From an uncultured Eubacterium sp. (lineage in GTDB: Bacteria; Bacillota; Clostridia; Oscillospirales; Acutalibacteraceae): a stretch of 6,754 nucleotides of DNA. This document shows, in pieces, positions 1-6,710 of this stretch. The stretch lies in the NCBI GenBank assembly GCA_945979635.1, contig CAMFPZ010000050.1:1-6754 (forward strand), given 5' to 3'. The translations under genes were made by a program, and so were the position numbers. Numbering within the stretch: position 1 is the first letter of the stretch; each line of letters begins with the position of its first letter. Under the pieces are notes generated by a model. It was given only the letters and a program-made list of their open reading frames with translations, searched no databases and had not been told where the DNA came from.

Positions 1-2141
1 AATGGCTCAACACGGATTGTCTTGCCGTTGTATTTGCCGACAAGCACTTGTGCGTTTTCGCCGTCTATTTCAACAGTCTTTATGCTGTAATCCTCGTTGA
101 GAGGCACTTGCTTTTTGAGTGCTGATTTTTCGGTTAATGCACCGGTTGGACAAAGCTGAACACAGAGTCCGCAGTTCGTACACTTTGTTTGGTCCAGCGG
201 AAGATTGAAAGCAGGGGCAACCTCGGTTGTGAAGCCTCTGCCCATAAGTCCGATAGCCGAGATGTTCATAACTTCCTTGCACGAACGAACACAAAGTCCG
301 CAAAGAATACATTTTGCACTGTTTCTCTCGATAAATTCATTTGAATTTGCCGTGTACTTTTGTGGCATTTCACCCTTAAATCTCGAAGGGTTGATGTCGT
401 ATCTCTGTGCAACGCTTAAAAGTCGGCACTTGAAATATTCCTTACAACCGCATTCAAGACAACGGCTTGCCTCTGCCTTTGCTTCCTCCTCTGTGTAGCC
501 CAAGCAAACCTCGTCAAAGTTATTTCTCCTGTATTCAGCGTCGAGAACTTCAGGACGCTTTCTGTCGCACTTTTCTTTTGAGGAATAGTCTATAAGCTCC
601 TCGTCTCTTCTACTGATGTATGGTACTCTCGCTTCGATTTCAAGACCGTTTAGATAAGCGTCGATTGCCTCGGCACATCTGTTCGCTTCACCGATTGCTT
701 CGATTGCGATAGAAGCACCTCTGTTTGTTGCATCACCGATAGCGAATACTCCCTCAAGATTAGTATTGAATGTATCAATATCAGCCTTGATATTTCCTCT
801 GTCTGTCAGCTCAAGCTCGCTGACATCTTCTTTTACGAGCTTTTGACCGATAGCCATAATTACGCTGTTGACCTCGATTTCCTCGGTCTTGCCCTCAACA
901 GGAACAGGACTTCTTCTACCCGAGGCATCAGGCTCTCCGAGCTCCATAACCTGAAGAGTTATGCTCTTAACTTTTCCGTTTTCGCCGTTGAATGAAATTG
1001 GGTTAGTGAGGAATTTGTACTGAACTCCTTCCTCCTCTGCCTCGTCAATTTCAATTTTCTCGGCAGGCATTTCGTTTCGTGTTCTTCTGTAAATGACATA
1101 AACATCCTTCGCACCCAGTCTGACAGCGGTTCTGCAAGCATCCATAGCTGTGTTACCTCCGCCGCAGATAGCGACTTTATCGCCGATTTTTACAGGCTCA
1201 CCGAGGATTACACTACGAAGAAAATCTATACCGCCGTAAACACCCTCAAGCTCCTCGCCGGGAGTTCTCATTGAACTCGATTGCCAAGCACCGACTGCAA
1301 CGATTACTGCATCATATATGCTCTTGAGCCCCTCGATAGTAATTTCTCTGCCGAGCTTGAAGCCGTTGTTCATCTTAACTCCAAGACCTTCTATGATTGA
1401 AATTTCCTTGTCCAAGATTTCCTTTGGCAGTCTGTATTGAGGAATTCCGTAGCGGAGCATACCGCCCATTTTTTCCATCATATCGTAGATTGTGACCTCA
1501 TGACCCTTAATGGCCAGCCTGTATGCAGCTGTAAGTCCTGCGGGACCGCCGCCGATGATTGCGATTCTTTTTCCTGTCGGAGCAGACTTTTGCGGAGTGT
1601 ATTTATTGCCGTTTAGGTCAATATCAGCAGCAAATGACTTTAGCTGTGCAATGCTGATAGGCTCGTCAACATTCTTTCTTCTGCACGCTGATTCGCACGG
1701 ATGAGGACAAACTCTGCCGATAGAAGCAGGGAGTGCAATTTTATTTTTAATAAGCTTTAGTGCCGCATCATATTCGCCGTTTGCAATCAGTCCGACATAA
1801 CCCTGACAATCAGTTCTTGCAGGACAGTTGAGCTGACACGGTGCGATACAATCGCCGTCGTGTGCGGACATAAGAAGCTCCATAGCAATTTTTCTTGAGT
1901 GAACAACTCTTTCGCTTTCTGTATTAATTACCATACCGTCGGAGCATTTTGCCGAGCATGAGCGAAGAAGCTTTGGTATACCCTCTGCTTCAACCACACA
2001 AAGACCGCAGGCACCGTAAACCTTAACTGCTTCATCATAGCAAAGAGTAGGTATGTATATTCCGTTATCTCTTGCCGCCTGAAGAATGGTAGTGCCCTCT
2101 TCAACCTGAATAGCCTTGCCGTTTATTGTTAAATTAAGCAT
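1..2141 (-). CDS. Multidomain Fe-S flavoprotein: NuoG/HydA-like [2Fe-2S] + GltD-like FAD/NAD(P)H module + 2x[4Fe-4S] ferredoxin; 3' end outside window
   Basis: Cytoplasmic electron-transfer subunit, third gene of a HydC-HydB operon. 713 residues are visible in an open frame that leaves the left edge, so the C-terminus is unknown. Seen in order: a plant-type [2Fe-2S] domain (about 1-75; C34, C45, C48, C62); a GltD/DPYD-type Fe-S segment (about 94-160; H94, C98, C102, C106, C112, then C145, C149, C153 in GRVCPHPCESAC); an FAD Rossmann motif GGGPAG at 197-202; a second nucleotide motif GGGNTAMD at 327-334 followed by YRR (351-353), which in GltD relatives favours NADPH; GVFAIGD near 465-471, the usual FAD-closing motif; a Cys cluster C561, C564, C566, C572; and a ferredoxin domain with C611/614/617/621 and C654/657/660/664. 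About 50 residues follow and begin an unassigned region. The start ATG at 2141 has an ideal AAGGAGG nine bases upstream. Domain calls are firm. The partner and overall reaction are inferred from the operon: electron exchange between NAD(P)H, ferredoxin and possibly a missing catalytic domain. Confidence 0.88.
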   Translation of the reverse strand, partial: MLNLTINGKAIQVEEGTTILQAARDNGIYIPTLCYDEAVKVYGACGLCVVEAEGIPKLLRSCSAKCSDGMVINTESERVVHSRKIAMELLMSAHDGDCIAPCQLNCPARTDCQGYVGLIANGEYDAALKLIKNKIALPASIGRVCPHPCESACRRKNVDEPISIAQLKSFAADIDLNGNKYTPQKSAPTGKRIAIIGGGPAGLTAAYRLAIKGHEVTIYDMMEKMGGMLRYGIPQYRLPKEILDKEISIIEGLGVKMNNGFKLGREITIEGLKSIYDAVIVAVGAWQSSSMRTPGEELEGVYGGIDFLRSVILGEPVKIGDKVAICGGGNTAMDACRTAVRLGAKDVYVIYRRTRNEMPAEKIEIDEAEEEGVQYKFLTNPISFNGENGKVKSITLQVMELGEPDASGRRSPVPVEGKTEEIEVNSVIMAIGQKLVKEDVSELELTDRGNIKADIDTFNTNLEGVFAIGDATNRGASIAIEAIGEANRCAEAIDAYLNGLEIEARVPYISRRDEELIDYSSKEKCDRKRPEVLDAEYRRNNFDEVCLGYTEEEAKAEASRCLECGCKEYFKCRLLSVAQRYDINPSRFKGEMPQKYTANSNEFIERNSAKCILCGLCVRSCKEVMNISAIGLMGRGFTTEVAPAFNLPLDQTKCTNCGLCVQLCPTGALTEKSALKKQVPLNEDYSIKTVEIDGENAQVLVGKYNGKTIRVEP

Positions 2142-2150
2142 TATTTCCAC

Positions 2151-2157
2151 CCTCCTT
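2151..2157 (-). promoter_or_regulatory. Shine-Dalgarno AAGGAGG of the large flavoprotein gene, overlapping the upstream stop codon
   Basis: On the minus strand the sequence TAAGGAGG combines the TAA stop of the NuoF/HydB-like gene (2158-2156) with a perfect AAGGAGG, followed by nine bases and the ATG at 2141. A ribosome ending the upstream gene stops on the binding site of the next one, which suggests coupled translation and a matched supply of the two subunits. Confidence 0.85.
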
Positions 2158-3898
2158 ACGCCTTGATGATTGCACCGAATTTGCAGGAGGAGTAGCACCT
2201 TCCGCATTTAATGCACTGTTCTGTGTTTATTGTATGAGTCTTCTTAACCTCGCCTGAAATTGCATCAACAGGACAATTTCTTGCACAGAGTGTACAACCT
2301 TTACATTTGTCGTCGACGATTTTGTATTCAATAAGGTCGGTACATTCGCCTGCCGGACACTTCTTTTCGTTAATATGTGCCTCATATTCGTTTCTAAAGT
2401 ATTTTATTGTTGTGAGAACCGGATTAGGAGCTGTTTGACCGAGACCGCATAAAGCACCGTCCTTAACGGAATAGCAAAGCTCCTCAAGAAGCTCAATATC
2501 TCCGTTCTTGCCCTCACCCTTTGTTATACGCTCAAGCATTTCGAGCATTCTCTTTGTGCCGATACGGCAGTGAATACATTTTCCACAGCTTTCCTTTGCC
2601 GTAAAGTCAAGAAAGAATTTAGCCATTCCCACCATACAGGTGTCCTCGTCCATAACGACCATTCCGCCGGAGCCCATAATTGCACCTGTAGCACCTAGAG
2701 CCTTGTAGTCAATAACAGTATCAATAAGCTTACTTGGAATACAACCGCCCGATGGACCGCCCATTTGTACTGCCTTGAATTCTTTTCCGTTCTTTATTCC
2801 GCCGCCGATATCGAAGATTACATCCTTGAGTGTTTTACCCATCGGAATTTCAACGAGACCGCTTCTCTTTATTTTTCCTGTAACGGCAAAAACCTTTGTA
2901 CCCTTTGAGCTCTCTGTACCCATAGCGGCAAAGGCCTCTCCGCCGTTGTTAATTATCCAAGAAACATTTGCAAAGGTTTCAACATTGTTTATGTTGCTCG
3001 GCTTTTGCCAATATCCCGAAGCAGCAGGGAATGGCGGCTTGAGTCTTGGCATACCTCTGTGTCCCTCAAGACTTTCGATAAGTGCAGTTTCTTCACCGCA
3101 AACAAATGCTCCTGCACCCGCCTTAATTGTGAAATCGCAGCTGAAGTCTGTTCCGAAAATATTGTTTCCGATAATACCCTTTTCCATTGCCTGCTCGATA
3201 GCACGGTTGAGTCGCTTAATAGCAAGAGGATATTCGGCTCTGACATAAACAACAGCGTGCTGTGCACCGATTGCATATGCACCTATGAGCATACCTTCAA
3301 TAAGGTTGTGAGGGTCGGATTCGATAACCGCTCTGTCCATAAATGCACCCGGGTCACCTTCGTCCGCATTGCATATAAGATACTTAACCTCACCCTCGCT
3401 CTGTCTGGCGGCATTCCATTTGAACCATGTAGGGAATCCTGCACCGCCTCTTCCGGCAAGTCCGGATACCTTGATTATCTCGATAACCTGCTCCGGAGTA
3501 AGCTCGGTGAGACATTTCTTTAGTGCTGTATATCCGTCATTATTTACGAAATCCTCTATTTCCTCCGGATCAATAACACCGCATCTGCGAAGTGCAATTC
3601 TTGTTTGCTTCTCCAGGAATTCCTTGTCCTCGTCAGAAACGATAAGCCTCTCAATTTTTGAAGCATCGCCGGTTCTTGCGTACTCGGCAATATCCTCGGC
3701 ATCGCTTGGCTGAACCTTTACGAGTCTTGTGAGCTTTTCGTCCTCATATATATCAACAATAGGCTCTAAATAGCACATACCTATGCATCCTGTGATGCCG
3801 ATTGTTGCGTTTCCTAAATCACATTCCAAAAGAGCATTTCTGACCTTTTGTGCTCCGGCAGCAATTCCGCAAGAGCCTTCTCCGACTACTATTCTCAT
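2156..3898 (-). CDS. nuoF: NuoF/HydB-like NADH-binding FMN and Fe-S subunit of a soluble (probably electron-bifurcating) complex
   Basis: 580 residues, the usual size of HydB/HndC-type NuoF homologues, which are longer than respiratory NuoF because of extra Fe-S domains. Seen: an N-terminal thioredoxin-like ferredoxin domain (about 1-75; C10, C38, C42 in GSCGIAAGA and GCIGMC); the NuoF core with glycine-rich GLAGRGGAGFPTW (147-158), the FMN/NADH-site segment CNADEGDPGAFMDR (176-189) and GAGAFVCGEETALIESLEG (261-279); the N3-type [4Fe-4S] motif ESCGKCIHCRIG with C438, C441, C444 and distal C484; a CPAGEC motif (C514, C519); and a C-terminal 2x[4Fe-4S] ferredoxin (C532/535/538/542 and C562/565/568/572). 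In the family this subunit oxidises or reduces NAD(H) at FMN and passes electrons through its Fe-S chain; in HydABC-type enzymes it is the proposed bifurcation site. It starts inside the stop of the preceding gene (ATGA, 4-bp overlap). Relatives are called hydB, hndC or BfuB; respiratory complex I is unlikely since no membrane subunits are present. Confidence 0.95.
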   Translation of the reverse strand: MRIVVGEGSCGIAAGAQKVRNALLECDLGNATIGITGCIGMCYLEPIVDIYEDEKLTRLVKVQPSDAEDIAEYARTGDASKIERLIVSDEDKEFLEKQTRIALRRCGVIDPEEIEDFVNNDGYTALKKCLTELTPEQVIEIIKVSGLAGRGGAGFPTWFKWNAARQSEGEVKYLICNADEGDPGAFMDRAVIESDPHNLIEGMLIGAYAIGAQHAVVYVRAEYPLAIKRLNRAIEQAMEKGIIGNNIFGTDFSCDFTIKAGAGAFVCGEETALIESLEGHRGMPRLKPPFPAASGYWQKPSNINNVETFANVSWIINNGGEAFAAMGTESSKGTKVFAVTGKIKRSGLVEIPMGKTLKDVIFDIGGGIKNGKEFKAVQMGGPSGGCIPSKLIDTVIDYKALGATGAIMGSGGMVVMDEDTCMVGMAKFFLDFTAKESCGKCIHCRIGTKRMLEMLERITKGEGKNGDIELLEELCYSVKDGALCGLGQTAPNPVLTTIKYFRNEYEAHINEKKCPAGECTDLIEYKIVDDKCKGCTLCARNCPVDAISGEVKKTHTINTEQCIKCGRCYSSCKFGAIIKA

Positions 3899-4365
3899 TC
3901 TGCCGCCTCCCTTAATTCCTTTAGTATTTTTCTGGTTTTATCCGGCGTAAGGCTGCCGTATGTATCGTCGTTTATCATCATAACAGGGGATAACGAACAG
4001 CAACCCAAGCAAGCAACACACTTGAGAGAAAAGAGTCCGTCCTTGGTCGTCTGGCCGTCGTTTATTCCCAGCTCGTCTTTAATTGTTTGTAGAATAAGCT
4101 CCGATGAGTTGACATGGCATGCCGTACCCTGACAGAGCATAATGAGATACTTTCCTACCGGCTCAAATCTAAATTGGGTATAGAATGTACCGACACCCAT
4201 AATTTCAGCCTCGGCAATGCCTGTTGCATCGGAAATTTTTTGGATTGCCTGCTTCGGCAAATATCCGTAAATATCCTGCGTATGCTGCAAAATAGTAATT
4301 AGGCTTCCCGGAATACTTGCATATTCCTCGAGAACGCCGTCGATTAATTCAAGATTAATGTCCAT
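3895..4365 (-). CDS. nuoE: NuoE/HydC-like thioredoxin-fold [2Fe-2S] subunit
   Basis: Small electron-transfer partner of the NuoF/HydB-like subunit, first gene of the leftward operon, cytoplasmic. With the ATG at 4365 it is 156 residues, normal for HydC/HndA/NuoE. Seen: an N-terminal helical region with the family segment LITILQHTQDIYGYLP (about 22-37) and GVGTFYTQF (about 57-65), then the [2Fe-2S] ligands C78 and C83 (CQGTAC) and C119 and C123 in CVACLGCCSLSPVM; C116 and C122 are additional nearby cysteines. Two upstream-frame codons (TTG AAT) would allow a 158-residue version, but the GGAGG directly abuts that TTG with no spacer, whereas it sits six bases from the ATG, so the ATG is preferred. 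The gene overlaps the next by 4 bp. The family passes electrons between the FMN subunit and its [2Fe-2S] cluster. The alternative name hydC depends on what the third gene proves to be. Confidence 0.94.
   Translation of the reverse strand: MDINLELIDGVLEEYASIPGSLITILQHTQDIYGYLPKQAIQKISDATGIAEAEIMGVGTFYTQFRFEPVGKYLIMLCQGTACHVNSSELILQTIKDELGINDGQTTKDGLFSLKCVACLGCCSLSPVMMINDDTYGSLTPDKTRKILKELREAAE
3906..3911 (-). promoter_or_regulatory. Shine-Dalgarno GGGAGG of the NuoF/HydB-like gene, inside the end of the preceding gene
   Basis: GGGAGG lies within the last codons of the HydC-like gene, seven bases before the ATG at 3898. That ATG shares bases with the TGA stop at 3897-3895. Together they support the chosen start and translational coupling of the two subunits. 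Confidence 0.8.
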
Positions 4366-4371
4366 ATTCAA

Positions 4372-4376
4372 CCTCC
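4372..4376 (-). promoter_or_regulatory. Shine-Dalgarno GGAGG that fixes the NuoE/HydC-like start
   Basis: GGAGG is followed on the minus strand by TTGAAT and then ATG at 4365. The six-base spacing to the ATG is optimal. The in-frame TTG at 4371 touches the GGAGG and could not be used with it. Confidence 0.85.
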
Positions 4377-4391
4377 GTTGATTTGTATATG

Positions 4392-4406
4392 TATAATGTC
4401 ATTATA
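4392..4406. promoter_or_regulatory. 15-bp perfect palindrome (7-1-7), possible operator of the redox operon
   Basis: On the minus strand TATAATG-A-CATTATA is a perfect 7-1-7 inverted repeat, 27 bases ahead of the NuoE/HydC-like ATG. Its first half contains a consensus TATAAT that could also be a -10 box. The 7-1-7 layout recalls operators of Fur/PerR-family regulators, but the bases do not match those consensus boxes in register and short palindromes are frequent in such AT-rich DNA. The regulatory role is an inference from position. Confidence 0.35.
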
Positions 4407-4407
4407 G

Positions 4408-4436
4408 ATGATACTATATTTATTTATATAATTCAA
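4408..4436 (-). promoter_or_regulatory. Candidate sigma-A promoter of the redox operon
   Basis: On the minus strand TTGAAT (4436-4431) is followed after 17 bases by TATCAT (4413-4408), which would start transcription near 4401, inside the palindrome. The alternative TATAAT at 4406-4401 is a better -10 box but has no good -35 at normal spacing. TTAACA at 4443-4438 pairs with TATAGT (4418-4413) only at 19 bases. The DNA is so AT-rich that the exact choice is uncertain. Confidence 0.4.
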
Positions 4437-4451
4437 CTGTTAAAATTATCT

Positions 4452-4538
4452 TTATTAATTCTGCACAAAAACATAAATAAATTGTCTAAACTCGCCATAA
4501 AATATTTATAGTCCGAATAAATTTGGCAGAATTAATAA
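4452..4538. repeat. 13-bp inverted repeat with distant arms between the divergent promoters
   Basis: The arm TTATTAATTCTGC (4452-4464) recurs as its exact reverse complement at 4526-4538. With a one-base bulge at 4465 the pairing continues for four more pairs (4466-4469 with 4522-4525). The loop of about 52 bases is too long for an intrinsic terminator and no T-run follows. Arm centres are about 74 bp apart, close to seven helical turns. It may be a pair of binding sites for one regulator controlling both directions. Function is not shown by the sequence. Confidence 0.55.
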
Positions 4539-4608
4539 TCTTTGTTTGAATTTTATACAAAAAATATGACCTATTTTTGTGAATTATGTGTAAATACTAC
4601 AAAACATA

Positions 4609-4637
4609 TTGACAGATATGGAAAAATACTATACAAT
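4609..4637 (+). promoter_or_regulatory. Strong sigma-A promoter of the EF-G-like gene
   Basis: A perfect TTGACA (4609-4614) is followed after exactly 17 bases by TACAAT (4632-4637), one mismatch from TATAAT. Transcription would begin near 4644, giving a leader of about 26 bases that includes the ribosome binding site. The short leader leaves no room for a riboswitch or attenuator. Confidence 0.85.
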
Positions 4638-4655
4638 TTTAACAAATGATTTTAT

Positions 4656-4661
4656 AAGGGG
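4656..4661 (+). promoter_or_regulatory. Shine-Dalgarno AAGGGG of the EF-G-like gene
   Basis: AAGGGG lies nine bases before the ATG at 4671. The next in-frame ATG at 4677 would be 15 bases away, so 4671 is the preferred start. Confidence 0.75.
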
Positions 4662-4670
4662 TGTGCTTTT

Positions 4671-6710
4671 ATGAGCATGGTAAAAAATGTGGCCATTGTC
4701 GGCCACGCATCTAAAGGAAAAACTACTCTTACTGAAGCGATGCTTAATGTTGCAGGCGTTACTGAAAGAATGGGAAAGGTTGCGGACGGAAATACTGTTT
4801 CTGATAGTGACGCAGAAGAAAAGAAAAGAAAGGTCAGCATTTCATCATCACTTCTTCAATTTTCATATGATGGCGTAAAGCTAAATATTATTGATACTCC
4901 GGGACTTTTTGATTTTGCAGTCGGTTCGGCAGAGGGACTTCGTGCCGCAGATAGTGCTATTGTTGTGGTTTCTGCTCGTTCCGGACTTGCCGCCGGTGCT
5001 GAAAAGGCATTCAAGGGAGCCGGAAAAAAGGGAATGGCACGCATTATTGTAACCTCAAAGATGGATGACGAAAGAGCCGATTTCTATAAGGCATTCAATG
5101 GTCTTGTGGCAAAGTTCGGGACAACTATGTGTCCTGTTGTCGTTCCTGTTATTGTTGGCGGCAAGGTTGCAGGCTACTATAATATGATTGATGATACTGC
5201 CTATACATACGACGGAACAAAAAAGACTAAGACAGAATTAACTCCGGATGATGAGGCTCGTTTCGAGGCAATTAAGGCTGTATTTACCGAATCTGTTGCT
5301 GGAACAGACGACGAGCTTATGGAAAAATATTTTGAGGGCGAGGCTCTTACAACAGAGGATAAGATTAAAGGTCTTGCTATCGGAACCGCACAGGGAACAG
5401 TTGTTCCTGTATTTGCACTTTCGGGTCTTACCGGTGTTGGCGTAGATATGCTTTTGGATTTCATTAAGGACTGCTGTCCTGCACCAAAGGCAGAGTATGC
5501 AATTGATGCAGATGGTGAGCCTGTTGAACTTAATGTTGATGAAAATGCACCTCTTGCGGCTGTTTGCTTCAAGACTGTTGCCGATCCGTTTATAGGAAAG
5601 CTCAATTATTTCAAGGTTATTTCAGGTAAGCTTGCACAGGGTATGACGATTGCCAATTCTCGTACGGGAGAAACCGAGAGAGTGGGTAAGGTTGTAACAA
5701 TGCTCGGTGCAAAGCAGACTGATGCAAAAGAGATTGTTGCCGGTGAAATCGGTGCTGTTGCAAAGCTTGATGGCTTTAAGACAGGTGATACGATGTGCGA
5801 CACTTCAAGAGTTGTTACTCTCGATAGAGTTGCCGTTCCTCCTGCTTGCTACTCAATGGCTATCTCATCCGATAAGAAGGGTGACGAGGAAAAAATCGCA
5901 AACGCTGTTCAAAAGCTTGTAGAAGAGGACCCTTCGCTTTTGTATAAGGTTAATAACGAAACACATCAGGCAATTATTTCCGGTCTGGGAGAACAACAGC
6001 TTGATGTATGCTTATCAAAATTAGCGACAAAATATAATGTGGCTGCAAATCTTGAGAAGCCTCGTGTAGCTTATCGCGAAACCATTACTCGCAAGGTTAG
6101 TGCACAGGGCAGACATAAGAAGCAGTCCGGCGGTCATGGTCAGTTTGGTGATGTATTTATCGAATTCGAGCCTTATGATACAGAAGAGCTTATTTTCGCA
6201 GAGCGAGTAGTTGGCGGCTCTGTTCCAAAGAATTTCTTCCCGGCAGTAGAAAAGGGACTTCAGGAATCAATGAAAAAGGGCGTTCTTGCAGGCTATCCTA
6301 TGGTAGGTGTAAAGGCTACTCTTTATGACGGCTCATACCATCCTGTTGACAGTTCTGAAATGGCGTTCAAGATGGCTGCATCTATTGCGTTTAAGACAGG
6401 TATTGCCGATGCCGGTCCAATCATTCTTGAGCCGATCGTAACCCTTAACGCTTTGTGTAATGATGACGCTATGGGCGATGTAATAGGCGATATTAATAAG
6501 CGTAGAGGTCGTGTCTTGGGTATGACTCCAAACGGCGACGGTATGCAGGAAATTGTTGCAGAGGTTCCTGAAAGCGAAATGACAACCTTCTCTACCTCAA
6601 TGCGACAGATTACACAGGGAAGAGGCTCGTTCACTACCGAATTCTCGAGATACGAAAGATGTCCGGAGCATATTGCTCAAAAGGTTATAGCTGAATGTTC
6701 AGTAGAGGAT
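4671..6710 (+). CDS. EF-G-like translational GTPase (EF-G II type), C-terminus cut off by adapter sequence
   Basis: Ribosome-associated GTPase of the EF-G family. 680 genuine residues are present, so only the last dozen or so are likely missing, as relatives are about 690-700 residues long. Seen: G1 P-loop GHASKGKTTL (11-20); EF-G II-type segment GKVADGNTVSDSD (35-47) and KRKVSISSS (52-60) in place of the RGIT switch I of canonical EF-G; G3 DTPGLFDF (75-82); G4 TSKMD (128-132); G5-like ALSG (249-252); domain II around 293-380; domain III with NNETHQAIISGLGEQQLDV (428-446); domain IV with SGGHGQFGDVFIEFEP (486-501) and DGSYHPVDSSEMAF (553-566); domain V ending near ERCPEHIAQKVI. Canonical EF-G drives translocation and ribosome recycling; for the EF-G II clade the role is less defined. 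It is transcribed alone from its own promoter, divergent from the redox operon. No link to tetracycline ribosome-protection proteins is evident. The in-frame stop at 6729-6731 and residues 681-686 (LSLIHI) are adapter-derived. Confidence 0.93.

Larger units (their letters stand above)
4377..4655. other. AT-rich divergent intergenic region
   Basis: The gap between the leftward redox operon and the rightward EF-G-like gene is strongly AT-rich compared with the flanking coding DNA. It contains no open frame that looks coding. It holds promoter elements for both directions, a 15-bp palindrome, a 13-bp inverted repeat with distant arms and an 8-bp direct repeat (AAATACTA at 4592-4599 and 4624-4631) around the rightward promoter. 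No tRNA, riboswitch or intrinsic terminator was recognised here. Confidence 0.8.

Noticed and set aside
205..498. A 97-codon plus-strand open frame.
   Set aside because: It is antisense to the ferredoxin-domain part of the large flavoprotein, whose cysteine motifs fix the minus strand as coding.
2775..3713. Several overlapping open frames of 114-172 codons on the plus strand.
   Set aside because: They lie opposite the well-supported NuoF/HydB-like gene, have no recognisable domains or good ribosome binding sites, and are antisense shadows of it.
2156..4365. Part of a respiratory complex I (nuo) operon.
   Set aside because: Subunit sizes and extra ferredoxin domains fit soluble HydBC-type enzymes, and the third gene has a GltD-like module. 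No membrane subunit is present in the window.
4452..4538. The distant inverted repeat as an intrinsic terminator.
   Set aside because: The loop is about 52 bases, the stem is AT-rich, no T-run follows, and neither flanking gene ends there.
4377..4655. A Rex-type operator (TTGTTAA half sites), expected for clostridial redox operons.
   Set aside because: Isolated half-site-like strings such as TTGTGAA (4577-4583) and TTAACA (minus strand, 4443-4438) occur, but no properly spaced inverted pair was found.
5201..5605. A 134-codon minus-strand open frame.
   Set aside because: Antisense shadow within the EF-G-like gene; the low-complexity Ser/Ala/Thr content is typical of such shadows.
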